From assembly GCF_003640395.1 (NCBI RefSeq), contig NZ_RBZQ01000001.1:1-64000 (forward strand): DNA of 64,000 nt, given 5' to 3'. The position numbers and the translations under genes were made by a program. This document shows, one piece after another, positions 57,281-64,000 of this stretch. Position 1 is the stretch's first letter, and each line of letters starts with the position of its first letter. The notes beneath the pieces are model-generated. The model was not told the origin of the DNA and did not search any database. It was given only the letters and a program-made list of their open reading frames with translations. This DNA is from Stutzerimonas urumqiensis. GTDB lineage: Bacteria > Pseudomonadota > Gammaproteobacteria > Pseudomonadales > Pseudomonadaceae.

Positions 57281-57982
57281 ATGAATAACCTGATCGAAGT
57301 CCGCGACCTCCGTAAACGCTTCACCCTGCATCAGCAGCACGGGGTGGTGCTGAATGTCCTTGAGGGCGTCGGCTTCGCCGTCGGCGCTGGTGAATGCCTG
57401 GTGCTGCATGGCCGGTCCGGCGCGGGCAAGTCGACGCTGCTGCGCACCCTCTACGGCAACTACCTGGCCGAGGGCAGCATCCGTGTGCGCCATCGTGGCG
57501 AGCCGCTGGAGCTGGTGGGTGCCGCGCCGCGCCAGGTGCTGTCGGTACGGCGCGAAACCATCGGCTATGTCAGCCAGTTCCTGCGTGTGATTCCGCGGGT
57601 CTCGTGCCTGGACGTGGTCATGGAGCCGGCGCTGGCGCGCGGCTGGAACCGGACCGAAGCCGAGGCGCGGGCCAAGCGCCTGCTGGCCCGGCTGAACATT
57701 CCCGAGCGCCTCTGGACGCTGGCGCCCGGTACCTTTTCCGGCGGCGAGCAGCAGCGGGTCAACCTGGCGCGCGGCTTCATGGTGGAGTGGCCGGTGCTGC
57801 TGCTCGACGAGCCCACCGCTTCGCTCGATGAGACCAACCGCCAGGTGGTGCTGGAGCTGATCGGCGAAGCCAAGGCCGCCGGCGCCGCGCTGATCGGCAT
57901 CTTTCACGACCGCGCGGCCCGCAAGGCCGTCGCCGATCGTTACCTGGACATGACCCCCGAGGAGCTCGCCCATGCCGGCTGA
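57281..57982 (+). CDS. phnL: C-P lyase ABC-type subunit PhnL
   Basis: 233 residues. Walker [17 protein letters not shown], signature [15 protein letters not shown], Walker [13 protein letters not shown], and [16 protein letters not shown] at the H-loop. Inserts such as [20 protein letters not shown] are typical of PhnL. It associates with the C-P lyase complex. The ATG follows GGAGGT. The end overlaps phnM by 11 bases. Confidence 0.94.
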   Translation: MNNLIEVRDLRKRFTLHQQHGVVLNVLEGVGFAVGAGECLVLHGRSGAGKSTLLRTLYGNYLAEGSIRVRHRGEPLELVGAAPRQVLSVRRETIGYVSQFLRVIPRVSCLDVVMEPALARGWNRTEAEARAKRLLARLNIPERLWTLAPGTFSGGEQQRVNLARGFMVEWPVLLLDEPTASLDETNRQVVLELIGEAKAAGAALIGIFHDRAARKAVADRYLDMTPEELAHAG

Positions 57983-59117
57983 ACAGATTTTCACCAACGC
58001 CCGGCTGGTCACCGCCGACCGGGTGATCGACGGCACCCTGGTGGTGCGCGACGGCCTCATCGCGGCGGTCGAGGAGGGCCGCAGCCAGCTGCCGCAGGCG
58101 CACGACCTGGACGGCGACTACCTGATGCCGGGGCTGATCGAGCTGCACACCGACAACCTGGAAAAGCACATGACCCCGCGCCCGGGCGTCGACTGGCCCT
58201 CCGCCTCGGCCGTGCTCACCCACGACGCGCAGATCGTCGCCGCCGGCATCACCACGGTGTTCGATGCGCTGTCGATCGGCGACGTGAACCCCAGGGGCAA
58301 GCGCATGCAGCAGCTGCCGATCATGCTCGAGGCGATCGCCAGCGCCGCGCAGGACGGCCACACCCGCGCCGAGCACCGCCTGCATCTGCGCTGCGAGCTG
58401 TGCCACCCGGACGTGCTCAGCGTGTTCCGCGATCTGGTCGAGCATCCGCTGGTGCAGCTCGTCTCGGTCATGGATCACTCGCCGGGCCAGCGCCAGTTCG
58501 CGCTGGAATCCAAGTACCGCGAGTACTACATGGGCAAGTACCACCTGAGCGCCGCCGAGATGGACGCCTTCACCACCGAGCAGAAGGCCAATTCGCGTCA
58601 GTACAGCGACAAGCACCGCCGCGCCGTGGTCGAGGAATGTCAGGCGCGCGGCCTGGCGGTGGCCAGCCACGATGACGCGACCCCCGCGCATGCGCAGGAA
58701 TCGGCCGGCTTCGGCATGTCCATCGCCGAGTTTCCGACGACCGTGGAGGCGGCGCAGGCCAGCCACGCGCTAGGCTTGAGCGTGCTGATGGGGGCGCCGA
58801 ACATCGTCCGCGGCGGTTCCCATTCGGGCAATATCGCGGCCGCGGAGCTGGCGCGTCACGGCGTGCTGGACATCCTCTCCAGCGACTACTATCCGGCCAG
58901 TCTGTTGCAGGCCGCGTTGCAGCTCGCCGAGCAGGACAACGACTACGACCTGCCGCGTGCCATCGCCACCGTCAGCCATGCGCCGGCAAAGGCGGCCGGG
59001 TTGCACGACCGCGGCGAGCTTCGCGTGGGGCTGCGCGCCGACCTGTTGCAGGCGCGGGTGAAACAGGCGCAACCGGTGATCCGCCAGGTCTGGCGGGAGG
59101 GGAACAGGGTCTTCTGA
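57972..59117 (+). CDS. phnM: PhnM, alpha-D-ribose 1-methylphosphonate 5-triphosphate diphosphatase
   Basis: 381 residues of the amidohydrolase superfamily. Characteristic PhnM motifs are [55 protein letters not shown] and [20 protein letters not shown]. It converts the 5-triphosphate intermediate to the 5-phosphate substrate of PhnJ, releasing pyrophosphate. It overlaps phnL and phnN, showing tight operon packing. Confidence 0.95.
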   Translation: MPAEQIFTNARLVTADRVIDGTLVVRDGLIAAVEEGRSQLPQAHDLDGDYLMPGLIELHTDNLEKHMTPRPGVDWPSASAVLTHDAQIVAAGITTVFDALSIGDVNPRGKRMQQLPIMLEAIASAAQDGHTRAEHRLHLRCELCHPDVLSVFRDLVEHPLVQLVSVMDHSPGQRQFALESKYREYYMGKYHLSAAEMDAFTTEQKANSRQYSDKHRRAVVEECQARGLAVASHDDATPAHAQESAGFGMSIAEFPTTVEAAQASHALGLSVLMGAPNIVRGGSHSGNIAAAELARHGVLDILSSDYYPASLLQAALQLAEQDNDYDLPRAIATVSHAPAKAAGLHDRGELRVGLRADLLQARVKQAQPVIRQVWREGNRVF

Positions 59118-59683
59118 TGACAGGCACACTCATCTACCTCATGGGGCCCTCGGGCGCCGGGAAGGACAGCGTCCTGCAGGCCGCGCGCCCGATCCTGGAG
59201 GCCGAGGGCTGCCGGATCGCCCGGCGGGTCATCACCCGGTCCGCCGAGGCGGCGGGCGAAGATGCGCTGGGTGTCAGCCCCGAGGCGTTCGAGCAGCGGG
59301 TGGAGGCGGGCGCCTTCGCCCTGCACTGGCGCGCCAACGGACTGGCCTACGGCATCCCGCGGGACATCGACGACTGGCTGGCGGCCGGCCATTCGGTGCT
59401 GGTGAATGGCTCGCGCGCCCATCTACCGGTGGCGCGCCAGCGCTATCCCGACCTGCTGGCCGTGCTGCTGAGCGTCGAGCCGGAGGTGCTGCGCCAGCGC
59501 CTGCTGGCGCGCGGCCGGGAGACCGCAGAGCAGATCGAGGCGCGGTTGCGACGCAGCGCCGAACTGACCCGCGACCTGGGCGCCGAGGCCGGTGACTGGG
59601 TGCGGATCGACAACTCCGGCCCGCTGGCCCACGCCGTGGGTGCGCTGGTCGAGCTGGTCGGCAGGAGCCGGGCATGCGGCTGA
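59117..59683 (+). CDS. phnN: Ribose 1,5-bisphosphokinase PhnN
   Basis: 188 residues, guanylate-kinase-like. The P-loop is YLMGPSGAGKDSVLQA; RRVITRSAEAAGEDALGVSP and HWRANGLAYGIP are PhnN-specific. It phosphorylates ribose 1,5-bisphosphate to PRPP, salvaging the sugar left by C-P cleavage. It starts on the last base of the phnM stop codon and ends ten bases into phnP. Confidence 0.94.
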   Translation: MTGTLIYLMGPSGAGKDSVLQAARPILEAEGCRIARRVITRSAEAAGEDALGVSPEAFEQRVEAGAFALHWRANGLAYGIPRDIDDWLAAGHSVLVNGSRAHLPVARQRYPDLLAVLLSVEPEVLRQRLLARGRETAEQIEARLRRSAELTRDLGAEAGDWVRIDNSGPLAHAVGALVELVGRSRACG

Positions 59684-60420
59684 CCCTGCTCGGCAGCGGC
59701 AATGCCCGGCAGGTCCCGGTGTACGGCTGCGATTGCATGGCCTGCGAACGCGCCCGGCGCCAGCCCGGACACCGCCGTGGCCCCTGCTGCGCGCTGGTCG
59801 AATGCGATGGCGAGCGCTGGCTGATCGACGCCGGTCTCACCGACCTGACCGAGCGCTTCCCGCCGCACAGCCTCGCCGGCATCCTGCTCACCCACTACCA
59901 CGCCGACCACGCCCAGGGCCTGCTGCACCTGCGCTGGGGACTGGGGCTGACGATTCCCGTACACGGGCCGCCCGATCCCGAGGGCCTGGCCGATCTCTAC
60001 AAGCATCCGGGCATTCTCGATTTCTCGGCGCCGTTCCGGCCGTTCGAGCCTCGCTCGCTGGGTAGTCTGCGGGTCAGCGCCGTGCCGCTGGAGCATTCCA
60101 GGCTGACCTTCGGCTACCTGCTCGAAGGCGGCGGCCGGCGGATCGCCTACCTCACCGACACCCTGGGGCTGTCCGACCCCAGCGCCGCGTTTCTCGCCTC
60201 GGCACCGCTCAACGTGCTGGTGCTCGACTGCTCCTCGCCGCCGCAGGCCGAACCGCGCAACCACAACGACCTGCCCCGCGCGCTGGACATCGTCGAGCGG
60301 CTGCGCCCGGCCGAAACCGTGCTGACCCACATCGGCCACACCCTCGACGCCTGGCTGATGGAGCGTCCCGACGCGCTGCCAGAAGGCGTCAGCCTCGCCC
60401 ATGACGGGCGCGTGTTGTGA
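59674..60420 (+). CDS. phnP: PhnP, phosphoribosyl 1,2-cyclic phosphodiesterase
   Basis: 248 residues of the metallo-beta-lactamase fold. The active-site motif THYHADHAQG and later LVLDCSSPP and THIGHTLDAW are intact, and the N-terminal YGCDCMACERARRQPGHRRG holds the extra zinc-binding cysteines found in PhnP. It opens the cyclic phosphate formed by PhnJ to ribose 1,5-bisphosphate. It overlaps both neighbouring genes. Confidence 0.94.
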   Translation: MRLTLLGSGNARQVPVYGCDCMACERARRQPGHRRGPCCALVECDGERWLIDAGLTDLTERFPPHSLAGILLTHYHADHAQGLLHLRWGLGLTIPVHGPPDPEGLADLYKHPGILDFSAPFRPFEPRSLGSLRVSAVPLEHSRLTFGYLLEGGGRRIAYLTDTLGLSDPSAAFLASAPLNVLVLDCSSPPQAEPRNHNDLPRALDIVERLRPAETVLTHIGHTLDAWLMERPDALPEGVSLAHDGRVL

Positions 60421-61628
60421 ACGCCCGGCGCCTGACGCTGCTGCTGTGCACGGCCGAGACCCTCGGCATGGCCGGCTTCGCCCTGTTCGCGGCGCTGCTG
60501 CCGGAATTTCAGACGCTGTGGGGGCTGAGCTACACCGAGGCGGGTTGGATCGGCGGCGGCTTCTTCCTCGGCTACATGCTGGCGGTGCCGCTGCTGACCG
60601 GCCTGACCGACCGCCACGATGCCCGCACCATCTACCTCTGGGCGATGCTGCTGACCGCCGTGGCCAGTGCCGGCTTCGCCCTGGCCGACGGTTTCTGGTC
60701 AGCGCTGCTCTGGCGCCTGCTGGCGGGTGTCGGGCTGGCCGGGACCTACATGCCGGGGCTCAAGGCGCTCTCGGAGCGGATCGACGGCGCGGCGCAATCG
60801 CGGGCGATCGCTTTCTATACCGCCAGTTTCGGCCTGGGCACCGCGCTGTCGTTCATCCTCACCGGCGAGCTGGCGCGACTCGGCGGCTGGCAACTGCCGG
60901 CGCTGCTCAGCGCGGTGGGCGCACTGATCGCCTGGGCCCTGGTCTGGCGTGGCCTGCCCAGCAAGCCAGCGACGGTACAGGCGTCGCGGGGGCGATGGGA
61001 TTTTCGGCCGTTGCTCGACCGGCCCGTGCTCGCCTATTGCCTGGCCTACGCGATGCACAACCTGGAGCTGTTCGCCTTTCGCGCCTGGCTGGTGGCCTTC
61101 GTGGTGTTCGCCGCGGACTGGCAGGCCCAGCCGGCATGGCTCTCGGCGACCTGGGTCGCCACCCTGGCGACACTGATCGGCATGCCGGCGAGCATCCTCG
61201 GCAACGAACTGGCGCTGCGCTACGGCCGCGGACGCTGGCTGATCGGGGTGATGGCCGCCTCGGCGCTGCTCGCTGCCGTGCTGGGGCTCGGCGCGGCACT
61301 GCCGTTCTGGGCCTTGCTGTTGCTGATTGGGCTGTACAGCCTGACCGTCACCGCCGATTCCGCCGCGCTTACCGCGGGCCTGATTGCGGTTGCGCCCGCC
61401 AGCCATCGCGGCGCGGCGATGGCGCTGTATTCCTGCACCGGCTTCACCGGCGCCTTCCTGGGTCCGTTGCTGTTCGGCATTACGCTCGATGCCATCGGGG
61501 CCCACGCGCTCGCCGGCTGGTGGGCGGCGTTCGGGCTGATGGGCGCATTACTGTTGATCGGCCCGGCGGCGCTCCATTGGGCGCGCAGCAGGGCGTCGCT
61601 GTCTGGCCTGGCCCAACCCGCCGCATAG
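60417..61628 (+). CDS. MFS transporter coupled to the phn operon
   Basis: 403 residues starting at GTG, overlapping the phnP stop by four bases. About twelve membrane segments are visible. The family motif appears as GLTDRHDARTIYLW between helices 2 and 3, with RLLAGVGLAGTYMPGLKALS afterwards. The tight overlap ties it to the phosphonate genes. It could import a phosphonate, replacing the missing phnCDE, or export a product; the direction is not visible. A link to the C-P pathway is inference from gene position only. Confidence 0.87.
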   Translation: MNARRLTLLLCTAETLGMAGFALFAALLPEFQTLWGLSYTEAGWIGGGFFLGYMLAVPLLTGLTDRHDARTIYLWAMLLTAVASAGFALADGFWSALLWRLLAGVGLAGTYMPGLKALSERIDGAAQSRAIAFYTASFGLGTALSFILTGELARLGGWQLPALLSAVGALIAWALVWRGLPSKPATVQASRGRWDFRPLLDRPVLAYCLAYAMHNLELFAFRAWLVAFVVFAADWQAQPAWLSATWVATLATLIGMPASILGNELALRYGRGRWLIGVMAASALLAAVLGLGAALPFWALLLLIGLYSLTVTADSAALTAGLIAVAPASHRGAAMALYSCTGFTGAFLGPLLFGITLDAIGAHALAGWWAAFGLMGALLLIGPAALHWARSRASLSGLAQPAA

Positions 61629-61691
61629 CGGGTGCGGCGGGGAGCTGGTGTGCTGGAAAAGGTTGGCCCCAGGCTCTGCGGGGTCGCGCCC

Positions 61692-62159
61692 TCAATCCAG
61701 CGGCAACTCCGTAGTGCGCTTCACCTCGCTCATGGCGATGTGCGAGTGCGCTTCCTGCACGTGCGGGCGTTGCAACAGGTGGTCGCGCAGGAAGCGTTCG
61801 TAATGGTCGATGTCCTTGGCCACCACCTTGAGCAGGTAGTCCGACTCGCCGGCCATGGTGTGGCATTCCAGCACTTCGGCGTAGCCGACGATCGCCGCCT
61901 CGAACTCGGCCAGGTTGTTGCGGCCGTGGGCCGAGAGCTTGATGTTGACGAACACCGTCATCCCCAGCCCGAGCTTCTTCGGATTGAGCAGCGCCACCTT
62001 GCGCTCGATCACGCCGTCTTCCTGCATGCGGTGGATGCGCCGCCAGCATGGCGATTGCGACAGCTCGACCTTCTCGGCGATCTCGGCGGCCGAGAGGTCG
62101 GCGTTGTGTTGCAGCAGCAGGAGGATCTTGCGATCCAGGCTGCTCAGCGGGGTTTGCAT
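61692..62159 (-). CDS. Lrp/AsnC-family transcriptional regulator
   Basis: 155 residues. The N-terminal helix-turn-helix (LDRKILLLLQHNADLSAAEI, VELSQSPCWRRIHRMQEDGV) is followed by the RAM ligand domain (FEAAIVGYAEVLECHTMAGE, SDYLLKVVAKDIDHYERFLR). This is the closest Lrp-like branch with PCWRRI in the recognition helix. The gene is divergent from the indolepyruvate ferredoxin oxidoreductase across 198 bp and probably regulates it in response to an amino acid. Confidence 0.92.
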   Translation of the reverse strand: MQTPLSSLDRKILLLLQHNADLSAAEIAEKVELSQSPCWRRIHRMQEDGVIERKVALLNPKKLGLGMTVFVNIKLSAHGRNNLAEFEAAIVGYAEVLECHTMAGESDYLLKVVAKDIDHYERFLRDHLLQRPHVQEAHSHIAMSEVKRTTELPLD

Positions 62160-62357
62160 GGCCTGTTCTCTTTTCTTGTTCTGGTTGGATTGTTCATGCA
62201 GCGCACGCGCTCGCAAGGGCAAAAGTAGAAAGAAAAAGCCTGCGCGTCACGTCCAAGATGTGTGCAACGCGTGCCGACGGGGCGATCCCCCGTCGCACAG
62301 GGTGGGCACGGTGATCCCGTCGCCCCGACTCCGGACAAGAAGAAACAGGAGCCACCC

Positions 62358-64000
62358 ATGTCGCAATCCCTGGCCGATATCCGCCTGGACGACAAATACC
62401 GTTTAGCCACGGGTCATCTGTACCTCACCGGTACCCAGGCGCTGACCCGCCTTCCCATGTTGCAGCACCAGCGCGACCAGGCTCGCGGCCTGAACACCGG
62501 CTGCTTCATCTCCGGCTACCGCGGCTCGCCGCTCGGCGGGCTCGACAAGAGCCTCTGGGAGGCACGCGAATTCCTCAAGGAACACGCCATCCACTTCCAG
62601 CCCGGCGTCAACGAAGAGTTGGCGGCCACGGCCGTGTGGGGCAGCCAGCAGACCAACCTGTTTCCCGGCGCCCGGTACGACGGCGTGTTTGCCATGTGGT
62701 ACGGCAAGGGCCCCGGCGTCGACCGTTGCGGCGACGTGTTCAAGCACGGCAACTCGGCGGGCGTTTCGCCGCATGGCGGCGTGCTGCTGCTGGCCGGCGA
62801 CGACCACGGCTGCAAGTCCTCGACCATCGCCCACCAGAGCGAACACGCCTTCATCGCCGCATCGATTCCGGTGCTGAACCCGGCCAACGTCCAGGAAATC
62901 CTCGACTACGGGATCATCGGCTGGGAGCTGTCGCGCTATTCCGGCTGCTGGGTGGCGCTCAAGACCATCGCCGAGAACGTCGATTCCTCGGCGGTCGTCG
63001 AGGTTGATCCGGCGCGCATCCAGACGGTCGTCCCGGCGGATTTCGAGCTGCCCGAGGACGGCGTGCACATCCGCTGGCCCGACCCGCCGCTGGCGCAGGA
63101 AAAGCGCCTGAACATGTACAAGATCTACGCCGCGCGCGCCTTCGCCCGCGCCAACCACCTCAACCGGGTGATGATCGACTCGCCCACGCCGCGCCTGGGG
63201 ATCATCACCACCGGCAAGAGCTACCTGGATGTACGCCAGGCGCTGGATGACCTCGGCCTGGACGAAGCGCTGTGCGCCCAGGTCGGGCTGCGCGTGCTGA
63301 AGGTGGGCATGAGCTGGCCGCTGGAACCGGTCTCGGTGCACGAGTTCGCCGAGGGCCTCGACGAGATCCTGGTCGTCGAGGAAAAGCGCAGCGTGATCGA
63401 GGACCAGGTCACCGGCCAGCTGTACAACTGGCCGGTCGGCAAGCGCCCGCGGGTGGTCGGCGAGTTCGACGAGCAGGGCTGCTCGTTGCTGCCGAACCTC
63501 TCCGAACTGACCCCGGCGCAAATCGCCCGGGTGATCGCCAAGCGGCTTGCGCCGATCTATTCCAGCGACAGCATCCAGGCCCGCCTGGCGTTTCTCGACG
63601 CCAAGGAAAAGGCGCTGGCCGCGCGCAGCTACAACACCGTGCGCACGCCGCACTATTGCTCCGGCTGCCCCCACAACACCTCCACCAAGGTGCCCGAAGG
63701 CAGCCGCGCCGCGGCCGGCATCGGCTGCCACTACATGGTCCAGTGGATGGATCGGCGCACCGAGACCTTCACCCAGATGGGCGGGGAAGGGGTGAACTGG
63801 ATCGGCCAGGCGCCGTTCACCGACACGCCGCACATGTTCCAGAACCTCGGCGATGGCACCTACTTCCACTCCGGCCATCTGGCGGTGCGCGCCGCGGTGG
63901 CGTCGGGGGTGAATATCACCTTCAAGATCCTCTATAACGACGCCGTCGCCATGACCGGTGGCCAGCCCATCGACGGCGAACTGCGCGTCGACCAGCTCAG
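62358..64000 (+). CDS. Indolepyruvate ferredoxin oxidoreductase family protein (partial, 5' end)
   Basis: At least 547 residues before the window ends; the family is about 1150. The ATG follows CAGGAG. Features: pyruvate-oxidoreductase-like N-terminus (GCFISGYRGSPLGGLDKSLW), GDDHGCKSSTIAHQSEHAF, the Fe-S/TPP-region cysteines in HYCSGCPHNTSTKVPEG, and the TPP-binding NLGDGTYFHSGHLAVRAAVA. The fused single-chain type decarboxylates aryl- or branched-chain 2-oxoacids to acyl-CoA. It is divergent from an Lrp-type regulator, consistent with amino-acid catabolism. The C-terminal domains lie outside the window. Confidence 0.92.
   Translation, partial: MSQSLADIRLDDKYRLATGHLYLTGTQALTRLPMLQHQRDQARGLNTGCFISGYRGSPLGGLDKSLWEAREFLKEHAIHFQPGVNEELAATAVWGSQQTNLFPGARYDGVFAMWYGKGPGVDRCGDVFKHGNSAGVSPHGGVLLLAGDDHGCKSSTIAHQSEHAFIAASIPVLNPANVQEILDYGIIGWELSRYSGCWVALKTIAENVDSSAVVEVDPARIQTVVPADFELPEDGVHIRWPDPPLAQEKRLNMYKIYAARAFARANHLNRVMIDSPTPRLGIITTGKSYLDVRQALDDLGLDEALCAQVGLRVLKVGMSWPLEPVSVHEFAEGLDEILVVEEKRSVIEDQVTGQLYNWPVGKRPRVVGEFDEQGCSLLPNLSELTPAQIARVIAKRLAPIYSSDSIQARLAFLDAKEKALAARSYNTVRTPHYCSGCPHNTSTKVPEGSRAAAGIGCHYMVQWMDRRTETFTQMGGEGVNWIGQAPFTDTPHMFQNLGDGTYFHSGHLAVRAAVASGVNITFKILYNDAVAMTGGQPIDGELRVDQL

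Noticed and set aside
56901..57284. A 127-codon frame between phnK and phnL
   Set aside because: It is built entirely from the tandem palindromic repeats and has no independent features.
61692..62222. Longer Lrp-type protein starting at 62222
   Set aside because: The extra 21 residues are basic and unlike the family; ATG 62159 gives the usual N-terminus.

Overview
The window is high-GC chromosomal DNA from a Pseudomonas-type gammaproteobacterium, most likely the P. stutzeri (Stutzerimonas) group. The evidence is the algU-mucA-mucB operon beside nadB, ygfZ/sdhE synteny, a dnr-type regulator divergent from nrdD, a 3-hydroxybutyrate cluster with its own sigma-54 activator, and many copies of a short palindrome (GCGAGCAAGCTCGCTCCTAC) between genes. 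Identification is by reading motifs and gene order; no database search was possible.

Layout. 1-257: end of an IS481-type element inserted at the stop codon of a Dnr-type regulator. 259-4119: anaerobic block, with the regulator divergent from nrdD/nrdG and an FNR/Anr-type box in front of each; the NrdD glycyl-radical tail is encoded by a separate 55-codon gene. 4.2-12 kb: SDR, RutR-like TetR, Tsx-like porin, rmuC, a 750-bp tandemly duplicated repeat region, and an MDR-nfsB pair divergent from a LysR gene. 12-21.5 kb: secreted metallo-hydrolase, hybrid kinase, topoisomerase IB, AraC regulator, SH3-domain protein, ybiT and an MFS carrier. 21.7-31.1 kb: tRNA-Gly(CCC), rsuA, two crotonase-family enzymes, a DsbA-like protein, an orphan amino-acid-type binding protein, ung, a DUF4142 protein, an HDOD protein and ygfZ. 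31.2-36 kb: sdhE, ygfX-like, nadB, algU-mucA-mucB; mucC and mucD do not follow. 36.5-40.1 kb: a BqsRS/CarSR-like two-component operon with two PepSY proteins and a divergent CusF-like protein. 40.1-46.6 kb: maltose-binding-like protein, chemoreceptor, pseudouridine synthase, nei and a Na+/H+ antiporter.

46.6-53.9 kb is a 3-hydroxybutyrate/acetoacetate utilisation operon (permease, dehydrogenase, acetoacetyl-CoA ligase, thiolase) downstream of its enhancer-binding activator. A -24/-12 promoter and three matching palindromes lie in the gap before the permease.

54.5-61.6 kb is a damaged C-P lyase operon. Only the last third of phnI remains, phnG and phnH are absent, and phnJ-K-L-M-N-P are intact. 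The break coincides exactly with the end of an 82-bp repeat, and more repeats sit between phnK and phnL. An MFS gene overlaps phnP. The window closes with an Lrp/AsnC regulator divergent from a large indolepyruvate ferredoxin oxidoreductase gene that runs off the end.

Most notable observations: the split class III ribonucleotide reductase, the decapitated phn operon, the enhancer array of the hydroxybutyrate operon, the IS insertion at a stop codon, and a CusF-like protein that has lost both methionine metal ligands.
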